64,000 bases of DNA from Formivibrio citricus (GTDB lineage Bacteria; Pseudomonadota; Gammaproteobacteria; Burkholderiales; Chitinibacteraceae): positions 1-64,000 of the forward strand of contig NZ_FOVE01000005.1 of the NCBI RefSeq assembly GCF_900115065.1, read 5' to 3'. The position numbers were made by a program, and so were the translations under genes. A model generated the notes under the pieces. It was not told the origin of the DNA and searched no databases. It worked only from the letters and a program-made list of their open reading frames with translations. Shown in pieces: positions 39,382 through 49,297 of the stretch (within the stretch, counting starts at the first letter, position 1; every line of letters begins with the position of its first letter).

Positions 39382-40065
39382 TCAGTCGATGCGCCAGTCG
39401 ATCGGCGACTGGCCGTGTTGTTCAAGATAGGTATTGGTTGCGGAAAAATGTCCGTTGCCGATAAAGCCGCGATGAGCCGAGAGCGGCGACGGGTGCGGCG
39501 ATTCAAGAATCAGGTGCCGGTTCGCGTCGATCAGGGCGCGTTTCTTCTGTGCATGCGCGCCCCAGAGCAGGAATACTCGATGCTCGTATTCGCGTGACAA
39601 GCCGGCGATCAGCGCGTCGGTGAATGCTTCCCAGCCTTTCTTGGCGTGGGAGCCGGCCTGGTTGGCGCGTACGGTCAGCGAAGTATTGAGCAGCAATACG
39701 CCTTGCGCGGCCCAGCTTTCCAGGCAGCCGTGCCGGGCGGGCGCATGGCCCAGATCGCGGGCAATTTCTTTGTAGATGTTGGCAAGCGAAGGCGGAATAC
39801 GAATGCCGCGCGGCACGGAAAAGCTCAGGCCATGCGCTTCGCCCTCGCCGTGGTAGGGGTCTTGGCCGACGATCACGACACGTACATCCTGCGGCGCCAG
39901 CCCTTGCAGCGCGGCGAACCAGTTTTGCCGGGGTGGGTAGATTTCATGGCCAGCGGCAATTTCGGCCTGCAGAAACGTACCTAGGGCCGACCAAGCCGGA
40001 GAATGCATGGCCGCGTGCGCCAAATCCTGCCAGGCGGGCGGAATTTCCTTGGTCAGCCAATTCAT
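39382..40065 (-). CDS. ung: Uracil-DNA glycosylase
   Basis: A 227-residue family 1 glycosylase that removes uracil from DNA. The water-activating motif [14 protein letters not shown], the uracil-binding [10 protein letters not shown] and the leucine loop [11 protein letters not shown] are intact. The ATG at 40065 overlaps the stop of the PilZ-like gene (ATGA), giving translational coupling. Confidence 0.97.
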   Translation of the reverse strand: MNWLTKEIPPAWQDLAHAAMHSPAWSALGTFLQAEIAAGHEIYPPRQNWFAALQGLAPQDVRVVIVGQDPYHGEGEAHGLSFSVPRGIRIPPSLANIYKEIARDLGHAPARHGCLESWAAQGVLLLNTSLTVRANQAGSHAKKGWEAFTDALIAGLSREYEHRVFLLWGAHAQKKRALIDANRHLILESPHPSPLSAHRGFIGNGHFSATNTYLEQHGQSPIDWRID

Positions 40066-40565
40066 GAGCGCGCGCTCCGCTCCAACTGGATGGCGCGGCG
40101 GTGGCGGCGGAATACCGTGCGCTCCCACCAGTCGCGAACCGTTTCATCGGCAAGTTGCAGGCGCGTCACGATCTGCCATGCCCCGCCCTGCTCCGAGCAG
40201 GATTCGATCTTCGCGGGCAGGGGTAGCAAGAACGGCAACGATTCCGAGAGATTGAGCGCTACAAAACCCGATGCGCCCGTTTCCAGCGGCGTATCGCTGG
40301 TCCAGACCAGTTGCTCCAGCCCGATCACGGTTTCGCATGTCGGCGGCATTTCGCTGGCGAGCGCGCGCGCCAGCCACAAGAGCGCCAGGTCCAGCTTGGC
40401 ATTGATCCCGGTTTGCGCACCGGTTTCATCGTCGCCGCTTTGCTCGAATTCAGCCAGAACGGCCAGATACCTTGACACTTCCAGGTTCGACAACCCGGAT
40501 TTCGCCCGCCAGGCCAGCGGCAAAACGGCACAAAAATGGACACCTTCAATCGGGGCTGGTTTCAT
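40062..40565 (-). CDS. Atypical PilZ-like protein (probable c-di-GMP pathway)
   Basis: A 167-residue protein. The N-terminal part ends in a helix (INAKLDLALLWLARAL), and the C-terminal part is a beta domain closing with WERTVFRRHRR. This pattern of a helical arm, a degenerate six-strand barrel and the final FRxHRR is what I know from atypical tPilZ proteins. The canonical RxxxR and D/NxSxxG motifs are missing, and NLSESLPFL stands where the second would be, so direct binding of cyclic di-GMP is doubtful. It is coupled to ung by a 4-base overlap and divergent from the carbonic anhydrase gene. Confidence 0.5.
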   Translation of the reverse strand: MKPAPIEGVHFCAVLPLAWRAKSGLSNLEVSRYLAVLAEFEQSGDDETGAQTGINAKLDLALLWLARALASEMPPTCETVIGLEQLVWTSDTPLETGASGFVALNLSESLPFLLPLPAKIESCSEQGGAWQIVTRLQLADETVRDWWERTVFRRHRRAIQLERSARS

Positions 40566-40644
40566 GAGCGCAGGGTGTATAAGATCAGGAATGATTATCC
40601 GGGATTATAGCTTCCCGCCCATCCAGAAAAACAAGGAATAACTC

Positions 40645-41436
40645 ATGCGCCCCATCCTGCCATTTGTTCTGATGGTTTCTTTGTTCGGTATTGCCCAAGC
40701 CGGCCCTGCCCCGGCCAAGAACGGAAAAAAGGCCGCCCATGCCGCTGAACAACATGAAAAGGGTCACTGGAGCTACTCAGGCCATGGCGGGCCGGCGCAC
40801 TGGGCCGAGCTCGACCCGGCCTTTGCCGCTTGCGGCATCGGCCGCCAGCAATCGCCGATCAACATCGAGACCGCCTTTGCGCAATCCCTGGATCGCCTGC
40901 AGATCCGTTACCAGCCCAACAAGCTGGCCATTCTCAACAACGGCCATACCATCCAGCATCCGGTCGAGCCCGGCAGCCACCTGGAAATCGGCAAGAACCG
41001 TTACCAGCTTTTGCAGTTCCACTTCCACGCCCCCAGCGAGGAAGCCATCGGCGGCAAGCGCTACGCCATGGACATCCATCTGGTTCACAAGAACGATGCA
41101 GGCCAGTTGGCCGTGTTGACCGTGCTGATCGAACAGGGAAAAAAGGATCACCCGACCTTCAACGAACTCTGGCACAGCATGCCGGGTAACGACGAAACGC
41201 GCATCTTCGAGAAGAAACGCTATTCGCCGGCCAATGTCTTGCCTGCCGATCTGAGCTACTGGACGTTCATGGGTTCGCTGACCACGCCGCCCTGCTCGGA
41301 AGGCGTACGCTGGCTGGTGCTGAAAACGCCGATCCAGCTTTCCAAGAAACAGATCGACCGCTTCCGCCGTCTTTATCCGATGAATGCCCGGCCGGTGCAG
41401 CCGTTGAACGAGCGCGCCGTGCTCGATGCACAATAA
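40645..41436 (+). CDS. Periplasmic alpha-class carbonic anhydrase
   Basis: A 263-residue secreted enzyme. Residues 1-19 form a signal peptide ending AQA. Zinc ligands His126, His128 (QFHFHAPSE) and His145 (DIHLVHK) are in place, as are QSPINIE and the substrate loop LTTPPCSEGVRW; Cys63 and the Cys of TPPC should form the usual disulfide. It interconverts CO2 and bicarbonate in the periplasm, which would help supply inorganic carbon. Confidence 0.96.
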   Translation: MRPILPFVLMVSLFGIAQAGPAPAKNGKKAAHAAEQHEKGHWSYSGHGGPAHWAELDPAFAACGIGRQQSPINIETAFAQSLDRLQIRYQPNKLAILNNGHTIQHPVEPGSHLEIGKNRYQLLQFHFHAPSEEAIGGKRYAMDIHLVHKNDAGQLAVLTVLIEQGKKDHPTFNELWHSMPGNDETRIFEKKRYSPANVLPADLSYWTFMGSLTTPPCSEGVRWLVLKTPIQLSKKQIDRFRRLYPMNARPVQPLNERAVLDAQ

Positions 41437-41448
41437 TCCTAAAACCGA

Positions 41449-42222
41449 TTACGGGCGCGTCTGCCGGACGCGTTCGTACAGGCAAATCGCAGCCGCTGCG
41501 GCGACATTGAGCGATTCGATCCCGGCCGCCATCGGAATTCTGAGCCGGACATTGGCCTTAGCCGCCATTTCCGGCGAAACGCCCGCCCCCTCTGCGCCGA
41601 AAACCAGCGCCAGACTCCCCGTCAGATCGGTGGCATACAGGTCTGTCGAACCATCGAGCAGGGTCGTGGCAATGCGCCCCTGAAAACGGTCGGCAAATCC
41701 GCTCAGATCAGCGCGTTCGACAATGTCCAGCACGGCTTGCGCGCCCATCCCGGCGCGCAAGGTCTTGGGCGACCAGACATCGGCGCAACCGCTGGAAAGC
41801 AGCACCTGATCCACGCCAGCCGCAACAGCCGTGCGCAGCATGGAGCCGACGTTCCCCGGATCCTGCACGCCGTCGAGCAGCAGGCAAAAACCGTCGCCGC
41901 GCGGTTTGCCGCTTTCCGGAATTTCGACCAGCGCCAGCACGCCGCTCGGGCTGGGCAGTTCGGTCAGTTGAGCGAAAAGCGCAGTATCGAGCAGCACCTG
42001 CTGCGCCGCGGTTCGAGCCAGCAAGCCACAGATTTCAGGATCGGCCAAGCCTTCCTGCGTCAGGAACACCTTCTGCACCGCCCGACCGGCATCCAGCCAG
42101 GCAGACAGGAGGTGCGCGCCATCAAGCAACGTCTGGCCCGTTTTCAAGCGCTCGCGGCGGTTTTCCGCAAGCTTGCGCATGGCCTTGAACTGCGCATTTT
42201 GGGGGGATTGAATCGCGTCCAT
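41449..42222 (-). CDS. TrmH/SpoU-family RNA 2'-O-methyltransferase
   Basis: A 257-residue SPOUT methyltransferase. An N-terminal substrate-binding domain (residues 1-85) precedes the knotted SPOUT fold with motif 2 LVFGAEGAGV and motif 3 RIPMAAGIESLNVAAAA. It probably methylates a ribose in 23S rRNA or tRNA; the exact position cannot be told. ATG 42222 lies two bases after the HDOD stop, so it is the last gene of the motA to methyltransferase group. Confidence 0.88.
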   Translation of the reverse strand: MDAIQSPQNAQFKAMRKLAENRRERLKTGQTLLDGAHLLSAWLDAGRAVQKVFLTQEGLADPEICGLLARTAAQQVLLDTALFAQLTELPSPSGVLALVEIPESGKPRGDGFCLLLDGVQDPGNVGSMLRTAVAAGVDQVLLSSGCADVWSPKTLRAGMGAQAVLDIVERADLSGFADRFQGRIATTLLDGSTDLYATDLTGSLALVFGAEGAGVSPEMAAKANVRLRIPMAAGIESLNVAAAAAICLYERVRQTRP

Positions 42223-42223
42223 C

Positions 42224-43615
42224 TCAGCGGATCGCACTGTGGGTCAGCGCCCGGGTAGTCAGCAGGCAAATTTGCTTGAAATGCTGGTAGTGATGCTCGG
42301 TCAACGGGGACTCCTCGCAGTCGGCGAAAATCAGGCCCAGCGGTTTTTCTCCGACGAATACCGACATCGCACAGAAATGCTCTGCCGGATATTGCGCCTG
42401 GAAGCCGGCAGGCAACAACGGTCCGAACTGTTTGGCAGTGACCGGATTGAACCAGATGCTTTGCGGCTTTTCGAGCAACCTGACAAAGAGGTGCTGCGCA
42501 TCCAGTTGAACAACAAGCTGGCGCAACGGGTGCTCCTTAGGCACGCCCAGGACATAACGGGCACGCAACTCTGGCTTGCCCGGCGTCATCAGGTTGAAGA
42601 CGATGCGTTTCATCCCCAGCCCTTCTGCCAGCGCCCGCACTGTCAATGCCATGATGTCCCTGGCTGCCGCACCGGTCTTACCGGCCAGATGCAACGCCTG
42701 CATACGCTGGGAGAGGATATCTGGTACGGGTTTTTCCTGTACCGGTGCGACAGGTGCCGCTTCCGGCGGCTTGGGCCAAGCGCCCGGCAGCATAGGTAAC
42801 CAGCGCGCAGGCTGATCGATTCCCTCAAAACGCGCCGGATCGCGCGCCATCGTCAGCGCTGCACGACACAGGGCTTGCCAGACTTCGTCCGGCTCCATGT
42901 TGAGAATGCCGGCAATGAGATCGACTTCCTGCTGCACCTCTGGCTGCCACCAGCCCTGATTGAAGGCATCGACGAGTTGCATGACTGCCCGCAGCATGGC
43001 GACACGCGGTGGTGCCTCGTCGTCTTTCCTTACCAGCTTGCACACCTGCTCCGGCAGCCCGATCCCCTCCAGAAAGGAATCAAGATTTCCGGCCTGCGGG
43101 GGAAGTTTTGCATCCATTTTCCCGCCAACAAGCCCGAGCATCTTCATGCAGCGCGAAAGAATGGTCGCCGCTGTGATTTCTTCAGGATGCGCATCGTAGC
43201 GCCAATAGGCATAAACCAGCGCCAGACGCGCGGCAAAGCGCGAAAGGAATACCTCGCCGAGAAAAGCCCGGTATTCGTCCGGATATTTCGGCAGCAGAAT
43301 GCTTTCAACCGTGGGCAAGGCGCTAAAGCGCTCCAGAAAAGGCGCCACCCCCATCAGCATGACGATGTTTTCAATCGACACCACTTCGGCGGCAAGCGAC
43401 GTTCTTGAACGGTTGCCGATGAAACGCAGCGCCTGCAGCATCAGAAGCGGGTCTTTCTGGACGATCTCGGCCACTTCCGATGTCCGGACACGCTCGGCCC
43501 GACGCAACAGCTGTTGCAATTCGGTGCGGGTCGTTTCCAGTATCGGCATAGCGCGGCTTTTCCAGTAAGCCACCCAAGCCTTGCTCTCAGCGTCTCGTTT
43601 ATCTACATGCGCCAT
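42224..43615 (-). CDS. HDOD-domain regulatory protein with GAF-like C-terminus
   Basis: A 463-residue cytoplasmic protein. Residues about 20-200 look like an HDOD domain (EVAEIVQKDPLLMLQALRFIGN, IENIVMLMG), a catalytically inactive relative of HD domains used in signalling. A proline-rich linker near 285-300 leads to a C-terminal region (about 315-460) resembling GAF domains. HDOD proteins commonly take part in motility and cyclic di-GMP networks. It overlaps the methyltransferase gene by 13 bases and sits two genes after motB. Confidence 0.75.
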   Translation of the reverse strand: MAHVDKRDAESKAWVAYWKSRAMPILETTRTELQQLLRRAERVRTSEVAEIVQKDPLLMLQALRFIGNRSRTSLAAEVVSIENIVMLMGVAPFLERFSALPTVESILLPKYPDEYRAFLGEVFLSRFAARLALVYAYWRYDAHPEEITAATILSRCMKMLGLVGGKMDAKLPPQAGNLDSFLEGIGLPEQVCKLVRKDDEAPPRVAMLRAVMQLVDAFNQGWWQPEVQQEVDLIAGILNMEPDEVWQALCRAALTMARDPARFEGIDQPARWLPMLPGAWPKPPEAAPVAPVQEKPVPDILSQRMQALHLAGKTGAAARDIMALTVRALAEGLGMKRIVFNLMTPGKPELRARYVLGVPKEHPLRQLVVQLDAQHLFVRLLEKPQSIWFNPVTAKQFGPLLPAGFQAQYPAEHFCAMSVFVGEKPLGLIFADCEESPLTEHHYQHFKQICLLTTRALTHSAIR

Positions 43616-44343
43616 AACAACAATCTGCCATGCTTCCAGTCGTTCAATTCGATGATCTCGTCCGGCTCTTCGCCGGGTACTTCAAAAGTATTGCTGATAA
43701 ACCATGACCCTGCCCGCATTTCCTGCCGCGCCTTCTGCCACAGCTCCAGCATGGGAACGGGGGAAAGGAAAGCATACAGGACATCGACCCCGGCAAAGGA
43801 AACCCGCCGGTAATCTCCGCGTTGCCAGTCAACGCTCGCAGACAAGCGCAGTTTGCCGATCAACCATGGCAACCAGGCATGCTCGATTCCCGACAGGGAA
43901 AGATCGGGGCGTGTTCGCGCCAACCAAGCCAGTACGGTGCCGGTGCCCGCCCCCACATCCATGAAACTGGCACCATGAGGAAGTTGTTCGCTTAGCCATG
44001 TCAGCGCCTGACGATTGGAGAGATACAAGGGAACGCCGCTGCTGGCCACATGACCGAACACCAGCCAGCTTATCCCGAAAGCAAGAAGGTACCAGCCCGG
44101 AGCCAGATCAAGTTGCGAGGCAAAGAAAACCAGGGGGGCAAACAACGCATGAATGACCAGCCACCAGCGCCCCGCCTGCCAGCGCAGCGAAGCTGTCACG
44201 CTCCAGAGGATGGCCGGCAGCAAGGCTGCGGACGCGCTCATGTCCAGCAGCACGCCGCTCAACCAGAACAGGGCTCCAACCAACTGGATCAGCAGGAAGC
44301 GGCGCACTTGCGGGCGCTGGCTGAAGAAAAAGGACTGCCCCAT
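43603..44343 (-). CDS. Membrane-anchored class I SAM methyltransferase-like protein
   Basis: A 246-residue protein. The first hundred residues hold three or four hydrophobic helices (about 15-100), unusual for methyltransferases. The rest is a Rossmann-type domain with motif I MDVGAGTGTVLAW around 127-139 and a later acidic strand GIEHA. The acceptor is unknown. It starts 11 bases after the motB stop and overlaps the HDOD gene, so it is likely co-expressed with the stator genes. Confidence 0.72.
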   Translation of the reverse strand: MGQSFFFSQRPQVRRFLLIQLVGALFWLSGVLLDMSASAALLPAILWSVTASLRWQAGRWWLVIHALFAPLVFFASQLDLAPGWYLLAFGISWLVFGHVASSGVPLYLSNRQALTWLSEQLPHGASFMDVGAGTGTVLAWLARTRPDLSLSGIEHAWLPWLIGKLRLSASVDWQRGDYRRVSFAGVDVLYAFLSPVPMLELWQKARQEMRAGSWFISNTFEVPGEEPDEIIELNDWKHGRLLLWRM

Positions 44344-44354
44344 TGCTGCCGGAG

Positions 44355-45263
44355 CTATTGGGCAGGAGGTGCGGCAGTCGCCGGAGCTGATGCCGCCGTG
44401 ACCATTTCGTCCGCAGCACGCCCGGCCTGGAGACGGATGTCTTCTTCGGCTTCCTTGTTGAGCACGACAATGCTGATGCGTCGGTTGATCGGGTTGTAGA
44501 TATTTTCCTTGTCCAGTGGAATGACATCGCCAAAACCATTGACCCGCAGCACTTTCTGGATGTCCAGCCCGCCAGCGATCAATTCCCTGCGCGAAGTATT
44601 GGCCCGGTCAGAGGAAAGCTCCCAGTTGCTGTAACCGCGCTCCCCGCCGGCAAACTGCGTGGCATCGGTATGGCCTGCCAGAGAAATCGTGTTGGGTACT
44701 TCGTTCAGAAGTTGGGCAATTTCGTGCAGCACTTCCCGCGCATAAATTTCCAGTTCCGAACTACCCGAACGAAACATCGGACGGTTCTGCTCATCGACGA
44801 TCTGGATGCGTAACCCCTCGGCGACCATATCCAGACGCATCTGATTACGAAACTGGGCCAGCTTGGTATTGCGCTGCATCTTGTCTTCCATCAGCGCTTC
44901 AAATTTTTTCTTCAGTTCGGAAAGGCGCCTGCGGTCTTGCGCCGCATCGCTGGGTTTTACATCACCGGCCTTGACCTGCCCGCCTTGCTTGGTCAGATCC
45001 TCCCCACCGCCCTTGATCAGCGAATCGGCATCGCCCGCTCCGCTTCCGCCGGCAGAGGCGACTTTCACAGGATTGGCAAAATAATCCGCAATCCCCTTGA
45101 GGTTACCTTTGGAAACCGAACCCAGCAGCCACATCAGCAAAAAGAACGCCATCATGGCCGTCATGAAGTCGGCAAAGGCGATTTTCCATGCGCCACCATG
45201 GTGGCCGTGACCACCTTTCTTGATCTTCTTGACGACTATGGGACGTTGGGAATCGTCGCTCAC
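44355..45263 (-). CDS. motB: Flagellar stator protein MotB
   Basis: A 302-residue stator subunit. A basic N-terminus (IVVKKIKKGGHGHHGG) leads to one transmembrane helix with the proton-binding Asp in AFADFMTAMMAFFLLMW, then a plug and linker, then an OmpA-like peptidoglycan-binding domain (LAGHTDATQF, ELSSDRANTSRREL). Residue pattern suits the proton-driven type. It follows motA by 15 bases. The C-terminal end is alanine and proline rich. Confidence 0.96.
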   Translation of the reverse strand: MSDDSQRPIVVKKIKKGGHGHHGGAWKIAFADFMTAMMAFFLLMWLLGSVSKGNLKGIADYFANPVKVASAGGSGAGDADSLIKGGGEDLTKQGGQVKAGDVKPSDAAQDRRRLSELKKKFEALMEDKMQRNTKLAQFRNQMRLDMVAEGLRIQIVDEQNRPMFRSGSSELEIYAREVLHEIAQLLNEVPNTISLAGHTDATQFAGGERGYSNWELSSDRANTSRRELIAGGLDIQKVLRVNGFGDVIPLDKENIYNPINRRISIVVLNKEAEEDIRLQAGRAADEMVTAASAPATAAPPAQ

Positions 45264-45278
45264 CCTGCTACTCCGGTG

Positions 45279-46136
45279 TTATTTGTTCTTGGCGTTTTTC
45301 ACAAACTCTTCCAGCTCGCTGAAGCTGGGACGCTCGGTCGAATTGAGCGCCTTGCGACCGAACTCTACGGCAACCTGCGGAGCATAACCGTTGAGGCTGG
45401 CCAGAAGGGTCACCTTGATGGTGTTGAAAACCTGGGTGCCTTCGCTGGCCTTGCGTTCGAGAATCGTCGAGATCGGGCCGATGAAGCCGTAAGCCATCAA
45501 GATACCGAGGAAAGTACCAACCAGCGCCGCCCCCACCATCGGTCCCAATTCAGAAGGGGGCAAATGCAGGGACTGCATGGTGTTCACCACGCCCATCACC
45601 GCAGCCACAATACCGAACGCCGGCAGGCCATCGGCGACCTTGTTGACAGCCTGAGCCGGAATTTCCACCTCGTGATGATGGGTTTCGATCTCGACATCCA
45701 TCAGATTTTCAATCTCGAATGCATTGAGATTGCCGCCCACCATCAGGCGCAGATAGTCGGTTACAAACTCGACAACGTGATGATCGTGAGAAACTTTGGG
45801 GTATTTCGAGAAAAGCGGGCTGTTGTGCGGATCTTCAACGTCGCCTTCGATCGACATCAAGCCTTCCTTGCGTACCTTTTGCAACAGTTCATACAACAGC
45901 GCGAACAAATCCATATAAAAGGCTTTGTTATAGGCACTTCCCTTGAAAACCGTAGGCAATGCCTTGAAGGTGGCCTTCAGCGGATTGCCACCGTAGGCGA
46001 CGATCATCGCGCCGATGGCGCCGCCCAGAATAATCACGATTTCCAGAGGCTGCCACAAAGACCTCAGATCGCCGTGAACCGCAAACGATCCAAAAATGCA
46101 GGCGCACATGAAGATGTAGCCGATGATAAGGAACAT
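45279..46136 (-). CDS. motA: Flagellar stator protein MotA
   Basis: A 285-residue membrane protein with four hydrophobic segments: two near the N-terminus and two at about 170-215 (LPAFGIVAAVMGVVNTMQSL and VGAALVGTFLGILMAYGFIGP), the second pair holding the conserved prolines of the torque path. The cytoplasmic loop carries the usual charged residues. With MotB it forms the proton-driven stator. No other flagellar gene is in the window. Confidence 0.96.
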   Translation of the reverse strand: MFLIIGYIFMCACIFGSFAVHGDLRSLWQPLEIVIILGGAIGAMIVAYGGNPLKATFKALPTVFKGSAYNKAFYMDLFALLYELLQKVRKEGLMSIEGDVEDPHNSPLFSKYPKVSHDHHVVEFVTDYLRLMVGGNLNAFEIENLMDVEIETHHHEVEIPAQAVNKVADGLPAFGIVAAVMGVVNTMQSLHLPPSELGPMVGAALVGTFLGILMAYGFIGPISTILERKASEGTQVFNTIKVTLLASLNGYAPQVAVEFGRKALNSTERPSFSELEEFVKNAKNK

Positions 46137-46304
46137 ATATCCGTTTTCCGTTCCGGTTTAATTTCTTGTAATCAGGCGTACGGCCAAACCAGCCTCCACT
46201 TACCGAATGGTAGAGGCTCGGGAAGCTCCGAACAAGCCCTCGTTAAGAACCTGCCCAACAAATCCGGTAGTTGCGCCTGTGCATCAGGAATGTGAACGGC
46301 AAAT

Positions 46305-46883
46305 TCACCAAAGACTACCTTGGGCCGCAGCAAGGCGAACCGGCGCAAAACTCTGGCGATGAACCGGTGTCGGTCCCAGTCTGGTCAAGGCATCAAGATG
46401 TTCGCGGGTTCCATACCCCTTGTGGCGTGCAAACCCATATCCCGGGTAAAGAGAATCAAGTTCGGTCGCCTCGCGGTCACGGCTTACTTTGGCAAGGATG
46501 GACGCGGCAGAGATCACCTCGATCAAAGCGTCTCCCTGCACGATAGCGCGGGCGGGAATGTTCAATTCTGGAACCCGGTTGCCATCCACCAATACTTCAT
46601 GCGGCATCAGGGACAAACCGGCTACCGCGCGCTGCATTGCCAGCATGGTCGCCCAAAGGATATTGAGTTCGTCGATTTCCTTCGGGCTCGCCTTTGCTAC
46701 CGACCAAGCCAATGCCGTTTGGCAAATTTCATCGTACAGCCGCTCCCGTTTTTTTGCTGTCAGCTTCTTTGAATCAGCCAGTCCTTTTATGCCGTGAGCT
46801 TCCGGCAAGATCACAGCAGCCGCATAAACAGCCCCAGCAAGAGGGCCGCGACCAGCTTCATCGACACCGCACGTCAAGCTCAT
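46305..46883 (-). CDS. rnhB: Ribonuclease HII
   Basis: A 192-residue enzyme cutting RNA at RNA-DNA junctions. The catalytic opening [13 protein letters not shown] supplies the first Asp and Glu; further acidic residues occur in [15 protein letters not shown] and SRDREA. ATG 46883 overlaps the lpxB stop (ATGA). Last gene of the classical lpx cluster. Confidence 0.95.
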   Translation of the reverse strand: MSLTCGVDEAGRGPLAGAVYAAAVILPEAHGIKGLADSKKLTAKKRERLYDEICQTALAWSVAKASPKEIDELNILWATMLAMQRAVAGLSLMPHEVLVDGNRVPELNIPARAIVQGDALIEVISAASILAKVSRDREATELDSLYPGYGFARHKGYGTREHLDALTRLGPTPVHRQSFAPVRLAAAQGSLW

Positions 46884-48055
46884 GCACGCTTCCCGAGCAA
46901 AGTTGCAACGGCAGATGCTGCCCGCTCCGCCGCATTGCATCGCAATGTTTCGTGCATGTCTCCGAATTTGTTTGTCAGCATTGTCGAGAGGCGTTGATCG
47001 TTCAGATAGTTGGCCAATGCTTGCACCAGATTTTCAGGCGTTGCGGCATCCTGAAGGAACTCGGGAACAAGGAAACGTTTTTCGATGATGTTCGGCAAAC
47101 TCACATATGGCAACAGAAACTTGCGCTTGACCATGCGATAGGTCATGGGAGCCATCTTGTAGGCCACGACCATGGGACGATGAGCCAGCATGCATTCGAG
47201 CGCTGCCGTCCCGGATGCCAGCAATACGACATCTGCTGCCTGCATCGCCTCGTGGGAATGACCGAACATCAGCCGCCAAGGCATTTCCTGGCTTTCCTGT
47301 TTCCAGACTTCCTGCTCGAAACGCAAACGGGTTTCGCGCGAAACAAACGGCACCAAAAAACAGGCATCCGGATAGCGATCAAAAAGCAATTTCGCCGTCT
47401 TGACAAATAACGGCGCCAGCGCTTCCAGTTCTCGTTGTCGGCTGCCGGGCAGTATGGCAATGACCCGCTTGCCCGGCGGGACGTTCAGCATCTCACGCAG
47501 ACCAGCCTGGTCTGGTTTGAGCGAAAATTGATCAGCGAGAGGATGCCCGACACATGTCGCCGGGATGCCCGCGGCCTTATAAATCGGCTCTTCGAAAGGG
47601 AAAAGCAGGAGCATGTGATTGACCGCGGCGCGGATGGTCTTGATTCGCTCGGGGCGCCACGCCCATACCGAAGGGCTGACGTAATGCACAGCAGGAATGC
47701 CTGCTCGTTTGAGCCGCCGCTCAACCCCCAGATTGAAATCTGGCGCATCGATACCGATGAATATGTCGGGCCGGTCCGCGAGACAAGCTTTGATCAGGTG
47801 CCTGCGCACGCCAAGAATCGCCGGGAGGTGTTTGACAACCTCGACGATGCCACCGACTGCCAGCGTTTCCATCGGTTCGATGGAAACTGCACCAGCCGAC
47901 TGCATGCGCGGACCGGCAACACCGGCAAAGCGCGCATCGGGGAAACGCACCCGCAGCGCTTCGATCAATGCCGCACCGAGTTGATCTCCCGAGGCTTCAC
48001 CAACCACAATGGCAATCTTGGGGCCGGTCCCGGGGGGAAAAAGCTTTGCTGCCAT
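46880..48055 (-). CDS. lpxB: Lipid-A-disaccharide synthase
   Basis: A 391-residue family 19 glycosyltransferase joining UDP-diacylglucosamine and lipid X. The conserved [15 protein letters not shown] is at the N-terminus, [10 protein letters not shown] and [10 protein letters not shown] in the middle, and [13 protein letters not shown] towards the end. I start at 48055 ([11 protein letters not shown]), seven bases past lpxA. Membrane-associated on the cytoplasmic face. Confidence 0.97.
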   Translation of the reverse strand: MAAKLFPPGTGPKIAIVVGEASGDQLGAALIEALRVRFPDARFAGVAGPRMQSAGAVSIEPMETLAVGGIVEVVKHLPAILGVRRHLIKACLADRPDIFIGIDAPDFNLGVERRLKRAGIPAVHYVSPSVWAWRPERIKTIRAAVNHMLLLFPFEEPIYKAAGIPATCVGHPLADQFSLKPDQAGLREMLNVPPGKRVIAILPGSRQRELEALAPLFVKTAKLLFDRYPDACFLVPFVSRETRLRFEQEVWKQESQEMPWRLMFGHSHEAMQAADVVLLASGTAALECMLAHRPMVVAYKMAPMTYRMVKRKFLLPYVSLPNIIEKRFLVPEFLQDAATPENLVQALANYLNDQRLSTMLTNKFGDMHETLRCNAAERAASAVATLLGKRA

Positions 48056-48062
48056 ACCCCGA

Positions 48063-48839
48063 TCAGCGCACGATTCCGCGCTTGGCGCGCGCAAAAAAGT
48101 CCACAAACAGATTCAGGACCGGCTCGGTTCTGGCCTGCTCGGCAATCCGTGCACACGCCTCTTCGTAACCCAAACCTTCGCGGTAGAGCAATTTGTAGGC
48201 TTGCTTGACAGCGGCGATCTGCTCCGGCGTGAAACCGCGTCGTTTCATGCCTTCAGTATTCAAGCCACGAGCACCGGCGCGATTGCCTTCGCACATGACA
48301 AACGGCGGAACATCCTGTGCCACCATGGCGCCCCCGCCCGCCATCGAGTGCGGCCCGATGATGCAGAACTGGTGTACAGCGGACAACCCGCCCAGAAAGG
48401 CGTAATCGCCCACTTCGATATGGCCTGCCAGCGTTGCGTTGTTGGCCATGATGATGTGGTCGCCCAGCACGCAATCATGGGCGATGTGGGCATAAGCCAT
48501 GATCCAGTTGTCGTTCCCGATCCGGGTAATTCCCTTGTCCTGGATCGTGCCCGTGGATACCGTCACGCACTGGAAAAAGCTGTTGTCGTCGCCGATTACC
48601 AGTTCGGTGGGTTCGTTTCTGTATTTCTTGTCCTGGGGCGCGCAGCCGATGGCGGCCCCGGAATAGAATCGGTTGTTCTTGCCAATGCGCGTCACGCCTT
48701 CGATGACAACATGAGGTCCAACCACGCACCCGGAATCGATGGAAACGGCACCACCGATCACTGCGTAAGGGCCGACTTCCACGTCATCGGCAAGCTGTGC
48801 GCCGGGAGCAACCAGCGCCGTAGGATGAATTCTTGCCAT
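48063..48839 (-). CDS. lpxA: UDP-N-acetylglucosamine acyltransferase
   Basis: A 258-residue left-handed beta-helix acyltransferase, first step of lipid A synthesis. Imperfect hexapeptide repeats fill residues 1-185, the catalytic His region is AHIAHDCVLGDH, and a helical C-terminal part follows (GMKRRGFTPEQIAAVKQAY). It begins 14 bases after fabZ. Confidence 0.97.
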   Translation of the reverse strand: MARIHPTALVAPGAQLADDVEVGPYAVIGGAVSIDSGCVVGPHVVIEGVTRIGKNNRFYSGAAIGCAPQDKKYRNEPTELVIGDDNSFFQCVTVSTGTIQDKGITRIGNDNWIMAYAHIAHDCVLGDHIIMANNATLAGHIEVGDYAFLGGLSAVHQFCIIGPHSMAGGGAMVAQDVPPFVMCEGNRAGARGLNTEGMKRRGFTPEQIAAVKQAYKLLYREGLGYEEACARIAEQARTEPVLNLFVDFFARAKRGIVR

Positions 48840-48853
48840 TTCAATCAGCCATT

Positions 48854-49297
48854 TCAGATTTCACGGGTTGCGCACATCAGGTCGGCCTCGGCGGCGACTT
48901 CGTCACCCACGAACGCCTTGGCCGCGTATTTCCAGATGCCGCGCTTGTTGGCGGTAATTTCGGCCTGGAGCGTCAGGACATCGCCGGGCATGACCTGGCG
49001 ACGGAAACGTGCGTTGTCGATCCCGGCATAGAACAGCATGGTGTTCTCAGACGGCGGAGCCCCCACGCTCTTGAAGGTCAAAAGACCGGCAGCTTGCGCC
49101 AGCGCTTCGAGAATCAGGACGCCCGGCATCACCGGATACTTCGGGAAATGCCCCTGGAAGAACGGCTCGTTGATCGTGACGTTCTTGTAGCCCACGATGC
49201 GCTTGCCGACTTCCATTTCCTTCACGCCATCAATCAGCAGGAACGGATAGCGGTGCGGCAGATATTCCATGATGGCTTGAATATCCATGATGTTCAT
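48854..49297 (-). CDS. fabZ: 3-hydroxyacyl-ACP dehydratase FabZ
   Basis: A 147-residue hotdog dehydratase of type II fatty-acid synthesis. The catalytic His lies in [12 protein letters not shown] and the Glu in [15 protein letters not shown]. It competes with LpxA for 3-hydroxyacyl-ACP, which explains its place between lpxD and lpxA. Its ATG overlaps the lpxD stop by four bases. Confidence 0.96.
   Translation of the reverse strand: MNIMDIQAIMEYLPHRYPFLLIDGVKEMEVGKRIVGYKNVTINEPFFQGHFPKYPVMPGVLILEALAQAAGLLTFKSVGAPPSENTMLFYAGIDNARFRRQVMPGDVLTLQAEITANKRGIWKYAAKAFVGDEVAAEADLMCATREI

Noticed and set aside
38475-39464. 329-codon frame opposite hldD
   Set aside because: Antisense shadow of a highly conserved epimerase.
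43603-44343. DNA methylase partner for the nuclease-like orphan
   Set aside because: The methyltransferase is 5 kb away, membrane-anchored, tied to motAB and lacks DNA-methylase catalytic motifs.
44937-46295. 452-codon open frame opposite motAB
   Set aside because: It is antisense to two clear stator genes and its translation has no recognisable domain; long mirror frames are common in GC-rich DNA.
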